A stretch of 9,193 nt of DNA from NCBI GenBank assembly GCA_937890045.1, contig CALBXV010000522.1, positions 1 through 9,193 of the forward strand, written 5' to 3'. The notes beneath the pieces were generated by a model. That model saw nothing but the letters and a program-made list of their open reading frames with translations, searched no databases and was not told where the DNA came from. Source of the DNA: an uncultured archaeon (GTDB lineage: Archaea > Thermoproteota > Nitrososphaeria > Nitrososphaerales > CALBXV01). Position numbers and translations under genes: made by a program. Positions within the stretch are counted from its first letter, which is position 1. Every line of letters starts with the position of its first letter. Below are positions 1-5,711 of the stretch, one piece after another.

Positions 1-524
1 TAACTCAAATCAAATTTTCCATTTTTAGTTTTTCCTAGTCCCATAAAAACTTCACTATCAGGACTTTCTGCATAAAATAAAAGTTTACCTTTATTTTTAG
101 CTACATACTTTTGATATCCCTTTAATCCTTTTGCAGCTTCATTTACGGATTCAAGTTTCTTATCAATCTGTTTTGCTTTACCTGCATCAACTCTTTTTAC
201 ACTAACAACTTTTTTAGCTCCACCTTTAAGTTGTTTAGCAACTACCATTTTTGCAGCACCTGCTGAACCTGCATTAACAATAATAGTAGCCGTATCACCC
301 ATTTCACTGCCTAACTGAAACTTGACTGCAAACTTAGCCTCTGCTAAAGCATATCCACTTTGTTTAGCATTTTTCTTTCGTCTATCTTTTCCTTTAGCAG
401 TAAATGCGGCAGGTGTCATATAAGAACCACCAGCAGTTACAGTTGTAGAAGCCTCTTCTAACTCTTTTGTTAAAAGATCTCTAATAATTTCTTTAAGTTT
501 TGATAATTTAATTGTTTGCGACAT
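1..524 (-). CDS. Partial gene of unknown function downstream of the portal; candidate head-assembly protein
   Basis: The gene starts at ATG 524-522 and stays open to the left edge, giving 174 codons. The last two bases read TA, so either a stop or a Tyr codon follows just outside. A good Shine-Dalgarno (GAGGA, 533-537) lies 8 bases before the ATG, and the start overlaps the end of the upstream gene by 17 bases, which suggests translational coupling. The N-terminus is an amphipathic helix (LSKLKEIIRDLLTKELEEAS, about residues 7-26). A basic stretch near residues 44-54 (KGKDRRKKNAK) follows, then an Ala/Gly/Val-rich part with many lysines, and finally a more ordered segment containing LLFYAESPDSEVFMGLGKT. 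I do not recognise a catalytic motif. In T4 the genes right after portal gene 20 are the prohead-core genes 67 and 68, so a head-assembly role is a positional inference only. Confidence 0.8.
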   Translation of the reverse strand, partial: MSQTIKLSKLKEIIRDLLTKELEEASTTVTAGGSYMTPAAFTAKGKDRRKKNAKQSGYALAEAKFAVKFQLGSEMGDTATIIVNAGSAGAAKMVVAKQLKGGAKKVVSVKRVDAGKAKQIDKKLESVNEAAKGLKGYQKYVAKNKGKLLFYAESPDSEVFMGLGKTKNGKFDLS

Positions 525-1365
525 AATCTATTTCCTCTATTAGTTGATAATACCTCATCATTGAAACAACCTGCTTATCAGAAACAATTTTACCTTTTTT
601 CAAACCATCAATTTGATTAACAACTTCTGTTAATTTAATTTGTGTAACTTTATCATCTACAGTTTGAACTTGTTTTTTTAATGACTTTTTAACTTTATCT
701 ACTTCAGTATTTACATACTCTCTTAATTTATTAGTATTAGAAATATTATTGATATATTCTTTTATTAATGTTTTTTGTTCATTATTTAAATTTTTATATT
801 TTTTATTGAACTTATCTACTAAAGTTGAATATGCTAGTAATCTTAAATCTTTTTCTTGTTTTTTAAGGTATTCAAAAGTTTTATTCTTTTTAGCTGGTTT
901 TGAATTAATAGTTAAATTTTCAACAATAGTATATTTTGATTTAACATACAATTCAGGCTGGACACTATCTTGAGTTTGAAACACATTATATATTGATGCT
1001 AAAACTTTATAATTAGGAATTCGTGCATTAAAAAAGTCTCTTATATCATAACATTCTTTAATTTCTTTAATAGCATTATATTTTTCCTTTTTAATAGTAG
1101 AATTATTTAATTTTTTTCTGCTCTCTAAAACCGCATCAATCAAAGATTCTGCTCTCGATTCAGAACTGTATTTATTTTCAACTAAAACTTTATATAATTG
1201 ATATTCTTTTCCCAATTCTGTTTTATTATGAAAATATTTTTTTAAAATATCAACTGCCTTAGATTTATCCGACTCCATTAAATCTACTGTAATTTGTCTT
1301 GTTAACAGTTCAAAAAGTATTCCAGCATTTTTTATCTTCGAATGCCCTAGTTTTCTATTTAACAT
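508..1365 (-). CDS. Conserved-looking helical Lys-rich protein after the portal; candidate prohead-core protein
   Basis: The protein is 285 residues from ATG 1365-1363. A longer reading from TTG at 1377 is possible, but that TTG overlaps the GGAG Shine-Dalgarno (1372-1375), which sits 6 bases before the ATG, so the ATG is the better start. It begins MLNRKLGHSKIKNAGILFEL and continues with a hydrophobic helix (LLTRQITVDLM). The rest is predicted mostly helical, rich in Lys, Asn, Glu and Ile, with no membrane segment and no cysteine pairs. From about residue 155 to 260 it reads like a long charged helix, possibly coiled coil. The N-terminal block resembles, from memory, conserved unannotated proteins of marine T4-like phages. 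Its position after gp20 fits prohead-core/scaffold genes such as T4 67/68, but there is no sequence proof. It overlaps the next gene by 17 bases and is preceded by a 55-base gap with a candidate promoter. Confidence 0.85.
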   Translation of the reverse strand: MLNRKLGHSKIKNAGILFELLTRQITVDLMESDKSKAVDILKKYFHNKTELGKEYQLYKVLVENKYSSESRAESLIDAVLESRKKLNNSTIKKEKYNAIKEIKECYDIRDFFNARIPNYKVLASIYNVFQTQDSVQPELYVKSKYTIVENLTINSKPAKKNKTFEYLKKQEKDLRLLAYSTLVDKFNKKYKNLNNEQKTLIKEYINNISNTNKLREYVNTEVDKVKKSLKKQVQTVDDKVTQIKLTEVVNQIDGLKKGKIVSDKQVVSMMRYYQLIEEIDYVANN

Positions 1366-1366
1366 A

Positions 1367-1379
1367 GATTGCTCCAATC
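1367..1379 (-). promoter_or_regulatory. Ribosome binding site in a small inverted repeat
   Basis: The minus strand reads GATTG-GAG-CAATC: a five-base inverted repeat whose three-base loop is the GAG of the Shine-Dalgarno GGAG (1372-1375). The GGAG is 6 bases before ATG 1365-1363 and decides that start over the TTG at 1377, which overlaps the site. Whether the hairpin forms is not known. Confidence 0.5.
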
Positions 1380-1390
1380 ATTAAAAAGTG

Positions 1391-1405
1391 TGTCATATAT
1401 AAATA
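1391..1405 (-). promoter_or_regulatory. Candidate phage promoter motif before the 285-residue gene
   Basis: On the minus strand this reads TATTTATATATGACA and ends 25 bases before the start codon of the gene at 508-1365. The same motif with one extra TA occurs in the only other sizeable gap (5162-5178), at a similar distance from its gene. No -35 box is recognisable. The T4 late-promoter octamer TATAAATA is present only in the opposite orientation, so a plain T4-type late promoter for these genes is not shown. Confidence 0.35.
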
Positions 1406-1420
1406 TAAAAATATGAAAAA

Positions 1421-3244
1421 TTACTTTAATTTAGACTCCTCAAGTTCTTCTTTATATTCGTTTTCTATCATTTCAGCCTCATTTATTAACTTATAATCCT
1501 TTTTGGTGAATTTCTTCATATTTTTCTTTAATCCATCAAAATGTGCAAGTGCTAAATGCGGACTATAACTCTTTTTTCTATCATGCTTACCTATTGGATC
1601 TCTACCTCTTGCGCCACTATCTTTTCCATATTTTCCACCCTCTTTTGGTCTTCCTGCACCGTTCCAACCACCTGGAGGTGAACCACCTATATCATCCAAC
1701 TCGTGTCCTGTCCTACCCGCTTGTGCATCTGAGGGTGTTCCTTGTGCTTCACCACTCTTTGCAGGATCATTACCCTCATTTTCTATCTGTGATCGTCTGA
1801 ATTTCTGTTTGTAATCAAATACAATTTCATTATCCATTTCTTTAATTTCTTTATCCGTAAAATTAAATATATTCTTATAAATCCACTCTGTAGAAACTAA
1901 ACCATCTTGTATCATAGACGAAGCTAATGTAGTTTTACTATTCCACAACTCAACTTTTTCAGTTTCATAAATTGTAGATGGATTTGTAAGATTTAATTCA
2001 AAGTTTACAAGTTCTTCATCTGTAAATCCTTGTGCATATAAATGAACTATTGCAATTTTCGTCAATTCAGATACAGTAATTCTTTGGATTCTTTCAATCG
2101 TTCTTGCAAACCTTACATCTTCTGCTGCAAGTGTAGCTTTACTACCAAGTCCTTCTTCATATCCAAGAAATGCTTTTGGAACACGAAGTGCTGCTAGCAT
2201 TTTATTTTTAAGATATTCAATATCTTCTATTGCTTCATAAGTCAATCCTGGCAAAGAATCAATTTGTGTTCCACTATCTCCACCACGTACAGGCAAGAAA
2301 AAATCTTCCGTAACATTTTGAATATTATATTTCAAATTATAATCACCTGTAGTATTATCAATTATAGGCGCTTTCTTCATCTTATTGATGATTTTTTGCA
2401 TATAGTTATCAACTTCAGCGGGTGGTATGTTTCCTATATCTACTCTAAACACTCTCTTTTCTGGTGCTCTCATAATACGGTGTATTAACATAGCATCTTC
2501 CATCAACTGTAACTGCTTCCATACTTTTCTTCCTTGTTCAATCATAGACTTACCATATGGAAGATAATTAGAATCTGAAAGTAATCTGAAATGTGCTACT
2601 TCATAATTTTCAAGTTCATATGGTTTATCTTTACCAAACTGTATCCTACTTTGCATAGCATGTATATTTTCTGACTGTTCAAGGTGGAATTTAACAAGTT
2701 GTGGATTCTCTGCATCTATACCTTCTACTCTTACAACATCATATGCAGACATTGGATTTACATTTGTAATACCATATTTTTCATTAATTTCTAATTGTAA
2801 AAAGAAATCTCCATATTTACACATATTACGAACCCAAGGCCACAAATTAAATTCAACATTCAATATATCATAAAAAAGATTATGTAATATTTCTTTAATA
2901 TTAGAATTATCACTATTAATTTCTATAACATTACCATATTCAGATTTCATTGTTGATTCATCTGCATAGATATCAAGTGCTGATGAGATTATGCCATCAC
3001 TATCCATTGTTTCATAATCTTTAAATAATCCTATTCTTTGTGCTTTTTTTGCTACGGCATCCGATACGGCAGAAACTCCATAACCAGAATACAATCTTGT
3101 ATATCTGTCAATTAAGTTTCTTCTTGCCATCATTTGAGCTTTATCTGTATCTGCAACTTTTAATTTTCTACCACCAACGTTTCTAACAATAACGTTTGTA
3201 GAAAATAATCTTTGTAGTCTACCAAATAATGATTTATCAGCCAT
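1421..3244 (-). CDS. 20: T4 gp20-type portal (head-tail connector) protein
   Basis: This 607-residue protein would form the dodecameric ring at the unique capsid vertex through which DNA enters and leaves and on which the terminase docks. Family hallmarks seen are SNYLPYGKSMIEQGRKVWKQ (residues 225-244), the following LMEDAMLIHRIMRAPEKR (247-264), VFRVDIGNIPP (265-275), EDFFLPVRGGDSGTQIDSLP (313-332), and the helix region after it with KNKMLAALRVPKAFLGYEEG (346-365). T4 gp20 is 524 residues. Most of the extra length here is a C-terminal tail: a Gly/Pro/Ser/Asp-rich linker (about 488-556), then a basic helix and an acidic end (561-607). The start ATG (3244-3242) has GAGG at 3250-3253, 5 bases upstream, inside the 11-base gap after the terminase stop. 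It lies directly downstream of the terminase, with no tail sheath or tube genes between them. Confidence 0.95.
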   Translation of the reverse strand: MADKSLFGRLQRLFSTNVIVRNVGGRKLKVADTDKAQMMARRNLIDRYTRLYSGYGVSAVSDAVAKKAQRIGLFKDYETMDSDGIISSALDIYADESTMKSEYGNVIEINSDNSNIKEILHNLFYDILNVEFNLWPWVRNMCKYGDFFLQLEINEKYGITNVNPMSAYDVVRVEGIDAENPQLVKFHLEQSENIHAMQSRIQFGKDKPYELENYEVAHFRLLSDSNYLPYGKSMIEQGRKVWKQLQLMEDAMLIHRIMRAPEKRVFRVDIGNIPPAEVDNYMQKIINKMKKAPIIDNTTGDYNLKYNIQNVTEDFFLPVRGGDSGTQIDSLPGLTYEAIEDIEYLKNKMLAALRVPKAFLGYEEGLGSKATLAAEDVRFARTIERIQRITVSELTKIAIVHLYAQGFTDEELVNFELNLTNPSTIYETEKVELWNSKTTLASSMIQDGLVSTEWIYKNIFNFTDKEIKEMDNEIVFDYKQKFRRSQIENEGNDPAKSGEAQGTPSDAQAGRTGHELDDIGGSPPGGWNGAGRPKEGGKYGKDSGARGRDPIGKHDRKKSYSPHLALAHFDGLKKNMKKFTKKDYKLINEAEMIENEYKEELEESKLK

Positions 3245-3255
3245 TTTTACCTCAC

Positions 3256-4833
3256 TTAGTTAATTAACCACTCCAATGACTCTTTTTCTTTCTCTGGGCC
3301 AACGTGCCAATCCCAAGAATCGGGTCTATTTTCTTCTGGAGTGTATATGCCTTCATTTAATTGAAAGCTATCTAAAGTTTTTCTCTGTAATTCAATTCCC
3401 TGTGCCTTTAATCTTAAAGCAGTTTCTCTTACCCACAAACCAATACCAAAAGATATAACCAAATCGTCGTTATATCCTCTCATTGCTTCTGCTTTACTTC
3501 CATTGTATATAAATACAAATAATTCATCTAATAACCGTTGAGAATAAATACTTACAGCTTTTTCTCTAAAAAATTCTTCTAATTTAGCAATAACTAATGG
3601 TCTTGTCTTCATAGACATTGTAAAACCAGGAGTCATTTTCTTTTCCTCTCTATAATGCTTATTAGTAATCTGTCTTTCAACATCTACCCACTTTAAATCT
3701 TTACTTGAATAAAATAAATTAGGATATTCCCTATCTATTACTTGTTGAATTGCTGCCCAACCAATATTATTGTTTTCCACAACAAGTAATGCTTCATTAT
3801 ATTCATTAGAAATATTAACTAACATATTACCAAAATCTCTTGTAGATATTCTACCTTTATATTCTGCTACCTGTTTTACTTCTTCCAATTCAATAACGTG
3901 AAAAGCAGAGTAGTCTGTAGAGTCTCCTCTACTAACGTCTGCACATACTAAATAATTTTTTGTATAATTTGGCGGCTCCCATACCCAAACATTACTATCT
4001 ACTCCTCTTTTTTCAATTGGATCTACAATCATATTTTCTTTAATTTCTTCCAAAATTAAACCATCAATAACATTTTGCCCTGAAGTGATAAAATCACAAT
4101 CACATTCTTGAGCTGCCATTGAAGGACCCAACAACTTATCTTGTTCTTCTCTCCAATCTTGTCCTCTTTCAGGATGTAAAGACCAATGTAGTCTAGTAAA
4201 ATTAAAATCATTCAATCCGTCTTCTGCATCAACCCAAGTTCTATGAAACCAATTACCAACACCATTTGGTGTAGATAATGCAATACATTGACCACCCGTT
4301 GAAAGTGTCTGAGATGCTGCTGCCCATATTGTATCAATTTTTTCAATAAATGCTGCCTCATCAAGTATCAATAATGACAATGCCTCTGAACGACCACTTT
4401 CATCACTACTTGAAATTGCTTTAACCTGAGAACCATTCTTATATCTCAATGATAACTTATTATCTTCAACACATGGTTGTTTTAACCAACTTGGAAGATT
4501 TGCGTGCATTACTCTAATTTTTGTTACAAGATTTTTAGCAGTATCTTGTTTAGTAGCAATAACCAATATATTCTTGTCTGATTGGAAAGTCATCATCCAT
4601 AAAGAGTAGCCAGCAGTAATAGTAGATATACCAAGTTGTCGGGCTTTAAGAATTATTTGAAATCTATTTTCTTTAAACTCTTCTACTGTCTTCTCTTGAA
4701 AATCATAAAGATGAAATGGTATCTTACCTCGTATTGGGTGTTGAATATAAGAATACTTCTTTAAAAAATACACGGGATCTTGTGCACATTTTATATATTC
4801 CTTCTTTATAATATCTTTATAGTTTTTATCCAT
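3256..4833 (-). CDS. 17: Terminase large subunit (gp17-type DNA-packaging ATPase/nuclease)
   Basis: This 525-residue packaging motor cuts concatemeric DNA and pumps it through the portal. The N-terminal ATPase domain has the Walker A region LKARQLGIST (62-71), Walker B LLILDEAAF (154-162, with D158 and catalytic E159) and coupling motif STPNG (187-191). The C-terminal RNase H-like nuclease has its acidic residues at D299 (CADVSRGD), E353 (VVENNN) and D456/D457 (YNDDLV). T4 gp17 is 610 residues, so this is somewhat shorter but has both domains complete. The Walker A lacks the usual Lys before Ser/Thr (it has Ile69) and instead has Lys63 at its start, a known variation among terminases. The ATG overlaps the TAA of the preceding gene by one base (TAATG), and no clear Shine-Dalgarno is visible, so translation is probably coupled to the upstream 99-residue gene. 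Confidence 0.96.
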   Translation of the reverse strand: MDKNYKDIIKKEYIKCAQDPVYFLKKYSYIQHPIRGKIPFHLYDFQEKTVEEFKENRFQIILKARQLGISTITAGYSLWMMTFQSDKNILVIATKQDTAKNLVTKIRVMHANLPSWLKQPCVEDNKLSLRYKNGSQVKAISSSDESGRSEALSLLILDEAAFIEKIDTIWAAASQTLSTGGQCIALSTPNGVGNWFHRTWVDAEDGLNDFNFTRLHWSLHPERGQDWREEQDKLLGPSMAAQECDCDFITSGQNVIDGLILEEIKENMIVDPIEKRGVDSNVWVWEPPNYTKNYLVCADVSRGDSTDYSAFHVIELEEVKQVAEYKGRISTRDFGNMLVNISNEYNEALLVVENNNIGWAAIQQVIDREYPNLFYSSKDLKWVDVERQITNKHYREEKKMTPGFTMSMKTRPLVIAKLEEFFREKAVSIYSQRLLDELFVFIYNGSKAEAMRGYNDDLVISFGIGLWVRETALRLKAQGIELQRKTLDSFQLNEGIYTPEENRPDSWDWHVGPEKEKESLEWLIN

Positions 4834-5132
4834 TATGCAAGCTTTGGATTACGTATAAGTACATATACTGTTTTTGCGTTACAAGCCACTTCTTTTAGTG
4901 AAAAATCATACTGTGTTCCAACTGTCAAGTGTGCAAGATTTACTCTTCCACCACCTGATAAATCAGCGTGTCCAGTTGTTGATGCTTCTCCTACGATAAG
5001 TCCACCTGCTCCATAATCTGAACCTGTGAAACTTCCCGTTGCATTATTTACTATCTTTAATGAACGATATTTTCCAGGATGTCCAAATTTTTGAAATTGA
5101 GTATAATCACTTGGATGGTCATTTATAGCCAT
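4833..5132 (-). CDS. Small protein of unknown function upstream of the terminase
   Basis: The protein has 99 residues. I do not recognise the family. The ATG (5132-5130) has an excellent AGGAG (5139-5143) six bases upstream, one of the strongest ribosome sites in the window, so it is probably made in quantity. The N-terminus has a polar aromatic stretch (DHPSDYTQFQKFGHPGKYRS). The rest alternates short hydrophobic strands with Gly/Ser/Thr-rich turns (for example SDYGAGGLIVGEA, and LTVGTQYDFSLKEV), which suggests an all-beta fold, with a single Cys at 84. There is no signal peptide or membrane segment. A small beta-rich protein with a strong ribosome site, next to the packaging genes and behind a candidate promoter, could be a minor virion or decoration protein, but this is inference. 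Its stop codon overlaps the terminase start by one base. Confidence 0.85.
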   Translation of the reverse strand: MAINDHPSDYTQFQKFGHPGKYRSLKIVNNATGSFTGSDYGAGGLIVGEASTTGHADLSGGGRVNLAHLTVGTQYDFSLKEVACNAKTVYVLIRNPKLA

Positions 5133-5138
5133 TTTAAT

Positions 5139-5143
5139 CTCCT
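5139..5143 (-). promoter_or_regulatory. Strong ribosome binding site of the 99-residue gene
   Basis: AGGAG on the minus strand lies six bases before ATG 5132-5130. It fixes this start and suggests efficient translation; the following terminase start has no such site and probably relies on ribosomes arriving from this gene. Confidence 0.7.
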
Positions 5144-5161
5144 ATTTAAGAGTTTATTTTC

Positions 5162-5178
5162 TGTCATATATATAAATA
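5162..5178 (-). promoter_or_regulatory. Candidate phage promoter motif before the 99-residue gene and terminase
   Basis: On the minus strand this reads TATTTATATATATGACA and ends 29 bases before the start codon of the gene at 4833-5132. It matches the motif at 1391-1405 except for a two-base TA insertion. If it is a promoter, it would drive the 99-residue gene, terminase and portal as one unit. The evidence is the repetition and placement only. Confidence 0.35.
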
Positions 5179-5179
5179 G

Positions 5180-5710
5180 TTACTCTAATTCTTTTAGTTG
5201 TTTTCTGATGAACTCTTCGGCCTCATCAGCTATTTTATCTATGTTTTCTTGTGGTGTTTTCCAACTTTCACTCTCCATTTCAAGTTCAAGTGCACCAACT
5301 TCTTCTAAAAATTCTACTTTGGAAGCATTTTCCTTCCATTCTGCCAATGATTGTAACATATCCCTATAATATGACTTTTGGTTTTCTTTAATCTTATTTT
5401 CTGCCCATTCTTCATATTTTCCCTCAATACGAAGTTGAGTTTCAATTTTTACTTGACAATCAAAACAATGTCCAAATAATCTCCAAAACTTATTATCAAG
5501 TTTTATCTTCATTGTCTTATCACACTCTGGACAAAACCAGGGCATTCTAACATCTTTCATTATATCAGTTAAATGACTTTCTACCGTTTTTCCGTTACTT
5601 GATGATTTTTTTTCGGGTTCATACCCAACCATCACTCTTTTTTCAGGAGTTTCTCCTTGTAAAACAGCTTTCATAGCCTTATCTTGTCTTTCTGATTCTC
5701 TATTAGCCAT
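5180..5710 (-). CDS. Zinc-ribbon protein of unknown function upstream of the packaging genes
   Basis: The protein has 176 residues. A four-cysteine zinc-ribbon-like module is plain: C60-P-E-C63 and C82-F-D-C85, separated by a Lys/Trp-rich hairpin (MKIKLDNKFWRLFGH), with His81 next to the second pair. Before it is a polar, probably disordered leader (residues 1-50) containing a Lys/Ser stretch. After it the protein is helical and strongly acidic (E-rich from about 97 to the end, finishing RKQLKELE). Zinc ribbons of this kind commonly bind nucleic acid or mediate protein contacts. It lies two genes before the large terminase, where T4 has small-terminase gene 16 immediately upstream of 17, and it is close to gp16 in length (164 in T4). 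I see no sequence reason to call it gp16. The ATG follows the stop of the 1097-residue gene after one base, with only a weak GAG upstream, so it is probably coupled to that gene. Confidence 0.88.
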   Translation of the reverse strand: MANRESERQDKAMKAVLQGETPEKRVMVGYEPEKKSSSNGKTVESHLTDIMKDVRMPWFCPECDKTMKIKLDNKFWRLFGHCFDCQVKIETQLRIEGKYEEWAENKIKENQKSYYRDMLQSLAEWKENASKVEFLEEVGALELEMESESWKTPQENIDKIADEAEEFIRKQLKELE

Positions 5711-5711
5711 A

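Noticed and set aside
413..424. Copy of the TATATGACA core inside the leftmost gene
   Set aside because: It is in coding sequence (Tyr-Met-Thr), not followed by a start codon at the matching distance, and matches only part of the motif.
1366..1377. TTG start extending the 285-residue protein by four residues
   Set aside because: The TTG overlaps the GGAG ribosome site that is ideally placed for the ATG at 1365.
1398..1405. Perfect T4 late-promoter octamer TATAAATA on the plus strand (also at 5171-5178)
   Set aside because: It points against every gene in the window, and the same octamer also occurs by chance inside coding sequence at 3508-3515 and 6281-6288. I kept only the longer shared motif, read on the coding strand.
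1366..1420. Possible terminator after the portal gene
   Set aside because: The T-run and A+T-rich inverted repeats lack a G+C-containing stem; no rho-independent terminator can be supported.
1543..1800. Plus-strand open frame of 85 codons rich in His/Leu/Tyr
   Set aside because: It is the antisense shadow of the Gly/Pro-rich portal tail; no ribosome site or domain.
5079..5369. Plus-strand open frame of 96 codons
   Set aside because: It is antisense to the zinc-ribbon and 99-residue genes, which have good starts and motifs; the Phe/Ser/Leu-rich product is typical of the reverse of a Glu/Lys-rich gene.
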